DNA of 64,000 nucleotides from Geosiphon pyriformis. Its lineage: Eukaryota > Glomeromycota > Glomeromycetes > Archaeosporales > Geosiphonaceae. This document shows, in pieces, positions 23,316-34,959 of the stretch. Under the pieces are notes generated by a model. It was not told where the DNA came from and did not search any database. It was given only the letters and a program-made list of their open reading frames with translations. Location of the stretch: positions 804,984 to 868,983 of the forward strand of contig JAAOMT010000200.1 of NCBI GenBank assembly GCA_016748015.1. The letters are read 5' to 3'. Each line of letters starts with the position of its first letter. The first letter of the stretch is position 1. Made by a program: the position numbers and the translations under genes.

Positions 23316-24778
23316 CTATATGATCGTGACATTGGTATCGTTGCTTTGATGGATCGTTTCTTCTTTGATCATTTTGGTTTCACCAGTTCTGGTGTTGATA
23401 GTGATCAGTCTGTCCACATGATAATAAGCCAATTCACCTAATTCAGCTTCATCAAGACCTTTGGCTTCTGCTTCAGGATCTGAACGAAGTGACATGTATG
23501 GAAACTTGTTCATGACCGTCAAGATAATGAGAGTGACAAAGAAAGAATAACTAGCACCAGCAACCGAATCCGCAAGTTGATAACATATCTGAATCCAATG
23601 ATGATCTAACCACCCACCAGGAATATCAGTTCCATCAAGATTAGCAATCGCCTTCTCGGCGAAAATACCGGTAAGAAGATTTCCAACAATGCCACCAATA
23701 CCATGAACAGCAAAAACGTCTAAAGCATCATCGAAACTGAGCCAGGACTTTAGTTTCGCAGCAAAATTGCATGCAATTGCACCAACAACACCAAAAAGAA
23801 CGGAAGCTTCTGGACCAACGTAACCAGAGCCAGGAGTTATTGTAACTAAACCGGCGACAGCACCAGTACAAAATCCCATTGCCGATAATTTACGTTCAAG
23901 TCGAAAATCTAATAACATCCATGTAAGACCACCAACTGCTGCTGCTAAATTGGTAACTAAACAAGCCATAGCTGCGCGAGTATTAGCAGCCAAAGCTGAG
24001 CCACCGTTGAAACCGAACCAACCAAACCAAAGAAGAGCTGTTCCTAACACAACGTTGGCGATATTATGTGGTTTGAAATCTTCGACACCGTGACCATCAC
24101 GTTTTCCAACAACAAGACAATAGGCAAGTGCTGCTGCCCCAGAAGCGATGTGTACAGGCGTACCACCGGCAAAGTCAAGACCACCTAATTGAAATGACCA
24201 TCCATTCACTGACCAAGTCCAATGAGCAATTGGATCATAGACGAGAGTTGACCAGATAAAGATAAAAACAAGGGCAGGGACAAGACGACCTCGTTCAGCA
24301 GCTGAACCAATAGCTAAAGCAGGGGTAATACCAGCGAACATTAATTGATATAGAGCAAATACAAGCTCGGGAATTTGTTTTGCTTGTGGAGAAGGATCCC
24401 CTCTCACGTGACGGAAGAAAGCGTTATCCAAATTGCCAATAAATTTGCTGCCCACATTACTGAATGCTAGACTGTAACCCCAGAGCCACCACTTTTGGTG
24501 AAAAATAAATAATGACAAAATAATTTAATTTAACATTGAGAAATAAGCTAGTATTATCAATGATTTTCGTTGATTTATCTTACCTGAAATGAAACGACGG
24601 CAATAGATAATACACAGAGCATGATAAGAGATAAAGCGTTTTTGGAACGAGCCATACCACTATAAAAGTAACCGAGGCCTGGCACCATAAGCCATACCAA
24701 GGCTGTGCTTACGAGAACGAAAGCAATATCACCATGGTCGTAAGATGTTGGGATTTCTTCTGTCGAATTTGTTGCCAT
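23316..24778 (-). CDS. AMT: AMT/Mep ammonium transporter, 2 exons
   Basis: Plasma-membrane ammonium uptake channel-like transporter of the AMT/Mep/Rh family, trimeric in known members. Exons 24778-24584 and 24491-23316 join at SFQ-WWLWGYSLAFS in phase, giving 456 residues, the usual length. Family blocks are complete: GLGYFYSGMAR, QLMFAGITPALAIGS AERGRL region, LVYDPIAHWTWS with the conserved Asp, GGTPVHIASGAAAL with the first pore His, WFGWFGFNGGSAL, TGAVAGLVTITPGSGYVGP, and DVFAVHGIGGIVGNLLTGIF with the second pore His. About 11 membrane segments, then a cytosolic C-terminal tail of about 70 residues (YMSLRSDPEAEAKGLDEAEL...) that in the family contacts neighbouring subunits and regulates opening. 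Whether it also senses ammonium like yeast Mep2 cannot be told. The 3' flank carries the hairpin cluster at 22771-23035. Confidence 0.97.
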
Positions 24779-24833
24779 TTTGGAAATTTTAAGTACAAAA
24801 CTTTAGATATATAAAGTATATAGAGGCAGTTAA

Positions 24834-25245
24834 CTAAGCTTTGGCTCTTTGAAAATCAAAAAAAAACTCGTGAATAAATTTTTTTTTAAGTGAAGAACCA
24901 CGGTCTTTCAAAGATAAGTTTTTATGGTGGTTTAGGGAGAATTCGAAAAGACAAATGAGTTTCTCTTTATATAAACGTGCATCCTGAATTAAAAATGATA
25001 AAAAGTTTACTTGACACACAAGTAAGGCTAATTAATTTTTAAATTATAAAATTGAAAAACCTACTACACCGAACCAGGTGTAAACATCCTAAAATAATAA
25101 AATATACTGGTATTTTTAGCACTTCTTTAATTGACAAATCAGCAATATAAAAAGGCTTTTCGGGCACAAAGAAAGAATCCCAATTGTGAAACCCCATCGG
25201 CCACTTAAATTCATTAGTTGCGGATATGGTAGATAATGTAACCAT
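24834..25245 (-). CDS. possible small gene upstream of the ammonium transporter
   Basis: From ATG 25245 the - strand reads SATNEFKWPMGFHNWDSFF then VPEKPFYIADLSIKEVLKI, a composition unlike chance frames here, and runs on to 25039 (68 residues) with a hydrophobic end (KIPVYFIILGCLHLV). An alternative splice joins IKE to DVYTWFGVVGFSIL (stop near 25035), but its intron would be only 34 nt. A further open stretch ends at 24834 (LCLFEFSLNHHKN... then a Lys/Phe-rich end); no phase-consistent junction to it was found. Structure unresolved, family unknown. Confidence 0.25.
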
Positions 25246-25249
25246 ACTA

Positions 25250-27685
25250 AAATTGTAAATATATTTTTAGCAGATATACATTAACCTCTCAAATAAAGTT
25301 TGAAGCAAGGATAAAAGATTTTCAAGAGTGACTATGATTTGCTTGTTCATTATCAGAATTCGATAGATGGCAACAAATGTCACGGGCCAAGACTTTTTAG
25401 GTTTATGGTTCTTTTCCCTATTCATTTCTACATTTTTTGCTTTTGATATTACGTTACTTGCTGAGAATCTAAGGATAAATTCTAAATTCCTTAGATTTCA
25501 AAATTTTTTGCCTTTTAATAGATTTGATTATTTGCATATATATTAAGACACATTCTCTAATATCCATTTATGGTTAAATTTTTTTTAGAGTGTTGCCAAA
25601 ACAAAATGAATATGTGATCGCGGGACTTAATTTATAATTCTAGTTTAGTGATACCAATTTCTAATTCTTTCATACGGAATCTTAAAATAATAATAACTCC
25701 GACTATTCTTAGGAAGAAGTAAAGTCTCTCTCTCTATATTTCTTTTTCCTACCTCTTTCTGTCAAATGGTAGTACAATCCAATAGATCTCATCTTTCATC
25801 AAAACAATGTATGACTAAGGAATTTCACCTGTATATTGTGCTACTAAAATATGCGCAAATTTTTACAAAGGCACATGTTCATGAATACAATCTTTAATGC
25901 AAGAATTTTTCCCGTTATTACGATTGGCTACCAATTCATTGTTTAAAAGAGGTCGCGTGCTTCTTTCAACTTTCCATTTTGGGATGATACATAATATTAC
26001 CAAAATTAAATTATCTACTGCGAAACATACACTATGAAATCCAAAGGTTTATTTACGTATCAAAGAAACTGTAAAAAATCAAAAATCAAAAATCAATAAA
26101 TTATTAATTAGTGCCATGACAATTTTCAATTCTATTGGTTAATAATTGGAAATAACACATAAGAAAGAAATTAGGGAATGATTTTTTTTATTTTTTTTTT
26201 AAATTGATACAATCGTGTTTGCGGTTCCATCCAAATTAAAAATTTAAAAAGGGTTTCGTACTGAATTTCATTGCAGGAAACATGTCAAAGGGGTGTCAAA
26301 AGAAAAAATGCAACATTGCTTTGATGATCACTAAATGCCAAGTCATTTGACATAAAGAAAACTGAAAAGAAAGGGTGAATTTGCTTTGAAAAATAACAAA
26401 AATACATAAAATTTTATTACATCACCTTTTAAAATTTTATTTTTCATATTTATTCAGTTTCATTTGATAACAATAAAAAAAGATTATTTTCAGTACAGAA
26501 ATCAAGAATTAATTTAAATAATTTCTTTTTTCAAATTTTTTTTTTCAATATAAACTTAATCACTATTATTAGCTACAAATTAATGTATGTAATACAAGCG
26601 TTACATTAATATCTAGTTTAAAATTTCCACAATCTTTCATATCAAAAAGATGGATAATTTCCAAAAAAATTTATGTAAGAATCTTAAATCAAACATACAT
26701 AAGACTTGATATCTAAATTAAGCAAATTCTCTTTATATTTGCATATAAATTCATGTGTGCTCATGTGACAAAAAAAAGGTTACATTTTTACTTGGGGACA
26801 TTTGGTAAACAGTCTAACCACAAAACTCATCGATAGCCATTTACAAGTTCCCTGTAATTTAAAAAATATGCAGCTGATTTGAATGCAAAAATTTTTGATA
26901 AACCAAATTTTGATAACCAATTTCTGCTGAAGCTCCTTAATTTAAAATAATTATAATTCTAGAAAAATGCTTCTTGTGAAAGCGGAAGATTTAGGTAGAT
27001 TGTCAATTTGGGATAAAAAAATATCCAAGTTTAGAAAAATGGTTCATTCTTTGCATCTAAAATAATGAGTCTCAAAGAATGTTCCGTTTTCAAAAGGATC
27101 TTTTCGATAAGTGAAATTCACATAAAAAAATTTTAAAATGTATAATTGATCAGTTATGTGTGTGTCATTTTGACAGCTGCAGCTTTTAAGAATGCATGCA
27201 CATTATCTTTTTCGATCGCGTGAGAACAGATGTGGTTTCAAAGAATAAATACTTTATCTTTGTATTATGTAAAACTTCTTGTATGCTATCCTCGAATGAT
27301 TTTAAAAGATCTTTGGGGTAGCTTTTGATATGTCAGATTTTGAAACTTGATAATATTTTCGAACCTTACAAAGCATGAAATCAAATGTTTGAATGTGATT
27401 GAGATGTTCTTTTTCCCTCCATCTATTCAATAAAAAATGGTTCTTATTTAGCCAAAATTGAGGAAAAAGGAAATTGGTCAATAATTTTGATAGGTTGTAT
27501 GAAAAATAAAGTATTTTCTAGATCCAATTTAAAAGTCTAAAGTCACTTTATTATCATTTCTTGTAGCGATTCAAAAAAAAAACAAAATCTAAAAACACAA
27601 ATTAGCTTAATTTAATAGCTTTACAAATATTTTGATCAGAAAAGGCTGGTTAAAGTTCTATCAATGATTGAAAATAGTCAAAGTT
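25250..27685. other. intergenic, 2.4 kb, nothing recognised
   Basis: A+T-rich DNA with short simple repeats (CT-rich run near 25728-25740). No open frame or transposon signature that I can support. Confidence 0.5.
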
Positions 27686-28618
27686 TCAAACGTTACTGCA
27701 AATGCTTTCTCCATTTGTAGGAAGTCTTTGATACTCTCCACCATAGTAATGGGGATTGTGATTTCTATATCTGGCAAAATATTTCGAAATACCAAGGGCC
27801 GTCAAAAAGAGAATAGCAGCCGTTAGCAAAGGATAGAAAACAATTTTCCAAGAATGGATAAAAAGTGAAGGTTGATTGTTTAAAGTGTTTGTTTCTTTTA
27901 CAATAATCGGAATGACCTCGATAGATGCATTTTTATACGGTCGTTTTTCGTCAGCATTTTCATTATTTAGGTGAGGAAATTCAGCTTCAAAAACTTCTTT
28001 GAAGTCATCAATAAAATTAGGTAAACATTCCGTGATATCATTTTCGATATCATCGAAAAAATATTTAAATGTCTCTGTGTTAGAATTTTCATTATTCAGT
28101 GTTGTTTTGAGAGAAGGATTCATAAAGGCTGGAAGATGGTTAAAAGGTAACATAGAGTTATGTGATAATGACCCTGCATAGGAAAAAGGCTTTGAATCAA
28201 AAAAGGGTCCGGATGTCCCCTTGAAAATTCGTTCCATTTCTTCGAATGCTGAGGGATATGTCTTTCTAGAAGATTCTTTACTGAAAGGCATAAATTTAGA
28301 CAACCTTGATGGACTATTTGTTGATCCTTCATGTTCTACAATGGTTATCTCTATTTCTTCAACATTGCCTTGATCACCAAGCTCTCCAAAAGTTCCTGTG
28401 ATTTCAATGATGTCTTCAATAGCTGGATACAATGATGCAGAATTGGAAGATGAAATTTCGTCATCGTAGCCCGTTATTTTTAAGTTAATTTCAGTTGAAC
28501 CATCATCGCCAACTTTAGGAATAATTTCTTTGATTTCAGGTGAAGCAATCGTAAAAAGTGAAAGGGTGACAATGAACAAAAAGAAATATAATTGAACGCA
28601 AGAGTTCAGGAATTTCAT
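27686..28618 (-). CDS. hypothetical single-pass membrane protein with signal peptide
   Basis: Single exon of 310 residues. A signal peptide is clear (MKFLNSCVQLYFFLFIVTLS..., cleavage likely after about residue 25, near IASPEIKE). The luminal/extracellular part of about 230 residues is acidic and Ser/Asn-rich with several N-x-S/T sites and only one Cys (ITECLPNF). One membrane helix follows (IVFYPLLTAAILFLTALGIS, about residues 259-279), then a short basic and Tyr-containing cytosolic tail (NPHYYGGEYQRLPTNGES) with a YxxL-like sorting motif (EYQRL). Topology suggests a type I surface or endomembrane protein. No domain recognised. The gene stands alone in intergenic DNA. Confidence 0.75.
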   Translation of the reverse strand: MKFLNSCVQLYFFLFIVTLSLFTIASPEIKEIIPKVGDDGSTEINLKITGYDDEISSSNSASLYPAIEDIIEITGTFGELGDQGNVEEIEITIVEHEGSTNSPSRLSKFMPFSKESSRKTYPSAFEEMERIFKGTSGPFFDSKPFSYAGSLSHNSMLPFNHLPAFMNPSLKTTLNNENSNTETFKYFFDDIENDITECLPNFIDDFKEVFEAEFPHLNNENADEKRPYKNASIEVIPIIVKETNTLNNQPSLFIHSWKIVFYPLLTAAILFLTALGISKYFARYRNHNPHYYGGEYQRLPTNGESICSNV

Positions 28619-29739
28619 TGTAAAATATTGTTTACGATTCTTTGTTAGGGATCAAATTGGATCGTTTTTTTTTTTGATAACTTTTAGCTTTGTTGGAATA
28701 GTTAGTAGATTTATAGATGAATAACCGAGTTCTTTAATCAATCAGAGCTGATTCCAAAGCAAGAAAATAAGGGAGGATGCATAGATCAAATTATTGGCAT
28801 CATGTTACTGAAAGACCTATGATCAAAATTGATATTTATAGAAAAAAGCAAAATAATTGATCTGATGATAATTTTTCTAGTTTTGCAAAAATATTTTACC
28901 CGCTAAAATCAAAAATTACAATGTTTGGACTCTGAATATGTTCGCGAAACTTCCTCTTGAATCCTCATACCAAACAAAGATGTTGATTTATTAGTGCTTA
29001 CTAATTTTATAGCGAGCTCGATGAAGGAAATATATAATTTTTATTGCTTGCTATTCTGATGACCAGAGTTTATTTCGGAAAAAGTCTTAAGCCTTCCATA
29101 TGTACATTGCTTATTTTTATGAAGCCATAAATTTATAGAATGTCATTTATATGATAAAAATAATTTTTATAATTCAAAAAAAATCTTTAAATTTAATCAA
29201 AATCATCATAAATAGCTTCAAATGGAGAGGGTATTAATAAATACTGTCTGGATTAAAGATTAATATATTTAATTTAAAATTTGGAGGTTTACAGAGAATG
29301 TCTTCTTCTAAAGTTCCTTTCTGTATCAAATAAAAATTGTTGGTAATGTCGAAAGCACCATTCCTGAGAACTCTCTTTCGGATTCAGTAGATATAATTAA
29401 AGAAAAAATTCTTCTCTTGAATTATTTGTTCTCAGATAACTTAACTGCAGTGCGGGGATAACCAACTGACTAATGTATGCTTAGTCTTTGCCGTTTATAA
29501 GTTAGCTTGTGCTGTCCCTAACTCAGCAATCTGAAAGGAACTAGCTACTTTTAAATGTTTGAGGTATTTTTATTTGTTTACAATAGTTTTCAATACTATT
29601 ACAAATACCTGACTTATCATTGGATTATTTTTAAGGTTACTATTTTTTTAGCCATTAATTTATATATTCTCGGATATTAATGAAAAACAGCATGAAAATA
29701 TTAACACTAAAATTGAAATCGAACCTTAACATTAAGTAA
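28619..29739. other. intergenic, nothing recognised
   Basis: Upstream flank of the - strand membrane protein gene and left flank of duplication copy 2. No coding signal. Confidence 0.45.
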
Positions 29740-29830
29740 TTTTGTCAAAAGAGTTTATCATCCTGCTTCTCGAGCATCTTTTGAGAATATCAGCGCAAAA
29801 AATACTTTGATTTTAAATTGTTTTCTTTTT
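29740..29830 (+). mobile_element. 3' tail of a Tc1/mariner-type transposase
   Basis: The stretch ends in LLRISAQKIL-type sequence equivalent to the tail at 49225-49285 (FENISAQKIL), which in the longer copy follows recognisable DDE transposase blocks. Only the tail remains here, and it forms the left edge of duplication copy 2. Confidence 0.5.
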
Positions 29831-30434
29831 TGTAAAATTCATTCAAAATTTATAAGCACTTTTTTTTATCCTGGTCTTATTTATAGAGATTGAGATAATG
29901 AGAACCTTTAATTAAAATTTATTCAAAGTGAAGGATTCTAATATGAAGCGAATAAATTCATTCGTTAAAATTTTACTATATAAAAAAAATAAGATAAATT
30001 TATATGTTAAAATAAACTACGATGATATCTTTTATCACGACAATGCGTTGCTTCAGATATCTTTTATGTCGAATTTAAAATTTTATTTTTATCAAACCAT
30101 AATTTTCTACTTCTCTATTCTATTAATTACACGATAAGAGTTTAGAAATCTTAGTTATGCATTAAATGTAATTATAAGATATTTTTACAAGAATTATTAA
30201 TATCCCCAGTTTACCTTTAGATACCAAATACTTGGGATCATCTAATTTAAAAAGATAAGTCCTTGCACACAAAATTTGTTAAACCAAGTGTGGTAATTTT
30301 TAATTTATAATTACTTTTCATTCAACGACGTTGCAAAATCTAAGATAACCATTTTCCGGCAATTAAGATATCTGGGATTGAATGAACACTAATCATCAAC
30401 ATTTTAAAAATTCTTATCGAAAAAAGACAGTAAA

Positions 30435-30490
30435 AGGTAAAGTATACTCGAATATATATAGAAATACCTCTTGAAATAAATGATAAAAAA
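30435..30490 (+). promoter_or_regulatory. conserved 5' leader/TATA-like block of receptor copy 2
   Basis: AGTATACTCGAATATATATA then GAAATACCTCTTGAAATAAA, the same block as at 16350-16415 and 49993-50042, about 70-120 bases before ATG 30560. Function inferred from conservation. Confidence 0.4.
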
Positions 30491-30559
30491 TTATACATTA
30501 AAAGTGTAAGAATCTTTTTTGCATTTATATATCTGCAAAAGTTGTAATCCTCGGTGAAA

Positions 30560-32395
30560 ATGTTACTAAGAATGATACACGACAAATCAAATTTTTTCCT
30601 AATATTATTCTTATTGAATCTCTCCAGAGTATCTCAAGGTTTTCCAGCGACAGAGGTATTAAGTCCATCAATATTATCGACTCCTACCATTCAATCAATA
30701 AAAAATGAAGCTCAGCAACAAGTTATACCACAAGAAGAAATCAACCTCATCACAACATCACAAAATTTTGACCCTGAATTCCCCTTGAAACAACAAATTG
30801 TCTCATTAGCTGGGATATCCATGGCATTTATATCGATTACTGGATGTCTTTTTGTTTTCATTCATGTTTATAAGTCCTGGAAACTTAATGATAAAGTTCC
30901 ATTGCCAACGTCATTGACTGTGCCTACATATATAGCGTTAAGCAGTGAGTTTTCTGTTTATGATTTCAGGAAAATTTATTGATGTGAGGTTTTTAATTTT
31001 CAAAATTTCAAAATTTACAGGTCTATTTACACATACCCAATTTTTATTTAATCTGGTAAAAAATTCATAACTTATCGAAAAATTTAAAAGGTCTTTACTT
31101 GCAGCATTTTACATGGAACGCAAATAAATATTACTCTCTTTTGGTTTTCATTTTTTCATTTAGGGTTACCCATTGATACATCTTCGTCTATGGCCACCAC
31201 TGCCTTGTAAAATTTTAACCTATTTATTTTATTGCTCTTTCGCCATAGACCTGGCTATATCAGTTTCAGTTGCCACAATCACATATTTAAGAGGTAATTT
31301 CAAAATTTTAATCATCATGATTAAATAAACTTTTATTTTTTGAAGCAAAATCTCCTTTTTCTCACATTTTATGTTATGGTGTGAATGGATTATTTTTAGT
31401 ATGCCAAAATAAAGCAATCTCTTTGGGAAAAAATGACTGGAAATTATTGATACCACAAGTTCTATTACCTGCACTTTGTGCACTCTCTATTTTATTTTAT
31501 AATAGTACCTCGGTGGAACTTACATACGGGTAGGAATTTATTTCTTTTTTTGTTTCTCTATGGTCAGTTGAATAGAAACTTTCAAGCCGTGCACTAATTT
31601 TGAAACTGAAAAAAATCATTGAACAGGTGTTATACAACTACAAAAAACCCTATAAACCGTGAAACCTTGTTTACAATCCTCATTCATCTTTCAGCAATGT
31701 CCTGGATTTTTTTTTGCTATCAAAGAACATTAAAAAAGATAAAAACAATTCGGAAAGTTCAGATTTCTATACAGGATGAGGAATCAATCAGAGGGACACA
31801 AAGTTATTACCAAATGCGACTTAATAAAATTCAACAAATTGTGAATCGAAAGATTTTTAGTTATTGTTTACTATACGGATATCAGCTGGTAATTAATGAA
31901 TCAAGAATATACCTATTTCATCAAAGCTCCAAAATTCTAATCAAGTTTATTATTCAAAACTTTCACTTTACAGATAGTAGCGATCGGGCTTATCTTCATG
32001 GCATTGGTTAAAGTAAGGCTTTTCATCTAAATTCAAACTCAAATTAAACAACAAAATAGTAATTCAAGTAACCTTACAATATTTCACTGATTTTACACTT
32101 TTTTAAAGAGAAACGAATATTTAGGTTTACATGTACTTTTTGTGATAGCATGCAACAATAACGGGTACGTAAAGTTTTCGAAATTATTATTATTATTTAC
32201 TTTGTTCAATAGTTTTAACAAATTCTACCTTGACCATCTTAAATAAAATATTTCAGAACGATAAATGCAATTCAATTCTTTGTGAATGAAGGGTTCAAAA
32301 ATCAAGATTATTCATTATCAGCCAGTCAAATTACGACATCAAACGCTCGAATATCCACAAAATTCGAAGAATCTCAAATTAATTCACGTACTTAA
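30560..32395 (+). CDS. seven-transmembrane G-protein-coupled receptor-like protein, copy 2, with signal peptide
   Basis: Exons 30560-30944, 31021-31055, 31164-31293, 31400-31529, 31627-31888, 31974-32012, 32109-32164 and 32257-32395 join in phase to 391 residues. Unlike the other copies it has about 65 extra N-terminal residues: a signal peptide (NFFLILFLLNLSRVSQG) and a Ser/Thr/Gln-rich ectodomain before the shared FDPEFPLKQQIVS. The seven helices, the two presumed disulfide Cys (PLPCKI; TYGCYTT) and the TM7 block NGTINAIQFF are intact. An apparent stop at 32028 is intronic: the donor GTAAGG at 32013 and acceptor AAAG at 32108 give VK-RNEYLGLHVLF in phase. The C-terminal tail is Ser/Thr/Gln-rich (about 50 residues). 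Likely a surface receptor; ligand unknown. Confidence 0.8.
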
Positions 32396-33985
32396 CCATT
32401 TTGGAAAAATGCTGTTAGATATTCAAGATCCCAAATCAGTTGGTAACAATATATCAATAATTAAAAACTAATTTTTAAATTTACAATTATTCAAAATATT
32501 CTTGGACTAATGGAATTTTTTTCCGAAAAAATCAATAAAACAAACAATCAAGCAAACTAATATTAATACATAATTTTGAGCCGAATTAGCGCCCAATTTA
32601 TAACATTTGATATCTAAACTTTTCAACAACATTTAATATACTTTTATTGTGGCTAGAAAATTCTCTTCAACTATTTTAACTTTATTCATAACGTTTGAAT
32701 TCTTATCAAGTCTGTAGACACGCTGGCCATTTTTTGTGTGTCGAAATTCATTCTGATACTTCTTTGCTACAACACCCTTCGAAGTTAGCGTTCTGTTGCA
32801 AATCTTAAAAGTACTTCAAATTGCTCTCCTCAGTCCACATAAACCCTGCTATCCTACCTACTCAAAATAATATGCAATTCTAATTTTAGAGGTGAATATT
32901 TTGAAAACTCATTTATTTTTAGCCCATTAAAGAGCCGGGCTTATCAAATATTTTTTAAAAATATAATAAATTCGTGAAAAGAAACTGCATATTACAATAT
33001 TTTTAACAAAAAATTGCTTATTTTTGAAAAACAAAGATTTATCTCAAATGTTTTTAATTGTCTTGGAAACATAAAATTTTGCTTTAATGTCATCACTTTC
33101 GAATTTGAATTTAAATTCGAAGAAGAAACATTAGTTTTAATCTTGATATTTAAACAATTTGTGAACTTCTTTAATGACATTCTGCAGTTTTGCTAGAAAA
33201 TGCACAGAATTATTCGAATCTTTAAAATATTAAATCTAATTATTATAATTTAGAAAAAAAGTTTGAGAATTTTTTTTGGGTTAAAAAAATTCTAAAAAGT
33301 CATAATGTTGATACTCGAGGTCAAAAAAAAATTGACTACCAGAAATTTTGAACTTTAATTTTGGCCATTCTGAACGAAGAAATGTAAATATAACAAGTTA
33401 AACTTGCAGGATAAATGCTTATCTGGTGGATTATGTTTAAAACAAACCAATCCAAAGGTTTTGAAGAAATTTCTAAATCATCTTTTAACCAATTCATATA
33501 AAACACAGCAGCTTCTCGAGACTAATCTCTAGCTTTTAGGAAACCTTGATGAATACCGGCTCTACCTTATCAATGACTCACTTATACATTTTTATGGTTT
33601 TTGGATTGTTGTTATCTTGTATTGTTACTTCCAAAAGAATATAAAAACTCAGTAGCTCGTTTTATTTTTGATGATGCACAACATACAGGAAAGCAGCCAT
33701 ATCTGGAAAAATTCAGGGTATTTCAATAGTTCAATGTTACCAAATAAATCTTGATCTTAGGAAATATATATATATATATCTTATTAAGTAAGGAAACACA
33801 GATGATAATGCTGTACAAAATGAAATTTCACGCTTTATAACGTGATTTTTAAATAAATTTTGCGTTTTATCAGCGACCTTTATATCTGTACAATTATTAA
33901 TTCGAAAGCAATTTTTTTTTCAAAGGGGTCACTCAATCGTGTCAATTGATAATAGGTAAAATAACATTTCTATTTTTTAAGGGAG
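32396..33985 (+). other. non-coding spacer of the duplicated unit
   Basis: Conserved with 13100-14630 (inverted) and 51775-53860. No gene in it. The trace of the Kelch signal-peptide exon (ATATCAGCGACC-like, near 33868) lacks the ATG and most of the exon. Confidence 0.6.
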
Positions 33986-33989
33986 AGAC

Positions 33990-34850
33990 ATAATAGAAAA
34001 CTGATAACTCTTAAATTTAGGCTATAGATCTTCGGAGGATAGTTATTCAAATCGGAGACTTCAATTAATACATCTGACGATACAAATGAGATTTGGACTT
34101 AAGACATTACAAAGTCATTCTCTGCATTATCACCTCCATGGGAAAATTAAATACTTCAGGTTATGCTATTCCAAGCTATTACCGCACAGCTAGTTGAAAA
34201 TAATAAAATGATAAACTTGGGAGGTTTAACACCATTAATATCACCATGTGAAAACTCATTTGCCACTTTTGAAACAAAAACACAAGAATGGAAAACTTTA
34301 TATTCATTCCAATCATTCAAAAATCTTTATTTTTGGTGGCTGTATCAAATTTTACCCAGATACCAAAGAAAAAAACCAATATCTTTGAATGAATGGATGT
34401 GTACATATTGAATACAGAAAAACTGCCCTATACCTGGAAAAAGCAGAATATAACTGGAGAGCCACCTATTGCCAGACACTCACATACCATGACAATGGTA
34501 GAAAATAATGCTATTATCACTTTTGGTTAGTAATGCATTTTAATTTGAAAAAAAATCGAATTTGAAGCAAAAATATTAGAACACTTTCTAACTGACAAAC
34601 TATTCACATGCATCTTAGGTTCAAGTGTAAATATTCTTTGAGAGTATAAAGATTTTTTGAATTTCATCTGGAAAGCATTTGTTTTGTTACTGAATTTTCA
34701 TTGAATTATTTCCTCAGGCAAATGGGCGAAACGATAGACACTTTTATGTATTAGGTACTACAACATTTATTTGGCAAACTGAATACAATGAGAATTTTGA
34801 AATCTTAGGAAATTTACATTATCTTTAAGATTTTTAAATTAAAGAATTGT
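33990..34850 (+). pseudogene. decayed Kelch-repeat membrane protein (copy of 53611-55501)
   Basis: Pieces align with the intact gene. About 34010-34410 matches its second exon (KMINLGGLTPLISPCENSF and KTQEWKTLYSFQSFKN) with frameshifts. The sequence then jumps at about 34395 from the SLNEW region straight to DVYILDTEKLPY-like sequence (VCTY*IQKNCP in the shifted frame), deleting the next Kelch blades and an intron. The 3' exon is present with stops (34620-34790) and the transmembrane tail is missing, the sequence passing directly to the 3' flank. The signal-peptide exon is also lost. It cannot make the parental protein. Confidence 0.9.
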
Positions 34851-34959
34851 TTTATTTCTTACCATCATATTTGAACTGATATAATAAAACAGAAAAATGA
34901 GGTATATGCATAAATGTGTTATCACATTAATATACATATAAACCTTTTTTTCGTGAAAA

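Larger units (their letters stand above)
29740..34945 (+). repeat. duplication copy 2 of the receptor-Kelch unit
   Basis: Matches 49210-55870 in the same orientation: transposase tail (GAATATCAGCGCAAAAAATA at both), leader, all receptor exons and introns, spacer, Kelch gene remains and its 3' flank (ACTATCATAT / ACCATCATAT region). Part of it (30340-33985) also matches arm B at 13100-16630 in inverted orientation and more closely. Limits by eye. Confidence 0.9.

Noticed and set aside
24834-25019. Last exon of the small gene upstream of AMT
   Set aside because: No junction to the 25039-25245 exon keeps phase; kept only as part of a low-confidence locus.
32013-32108. In-frame stop (TAA at 32028) in receptor copy 2, and a comparable one in copy 1 past 51391, suggesting pseudogenes
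   Set aside because: Both fall in an intron with donor GTAAGG after VK and acceptor AAAG before R(N/S)EYLGL; this splice is in phase in all three copies and restores TM7.
32013-32124. Alternative splice of receptor exon 6 to a GTAATT donor near 32059 and a TTTAG acceptor at 32124
   Set aside because: In phase, but it leaves stops in copies 1 and 2, while the GTAAGG donor works in all three.
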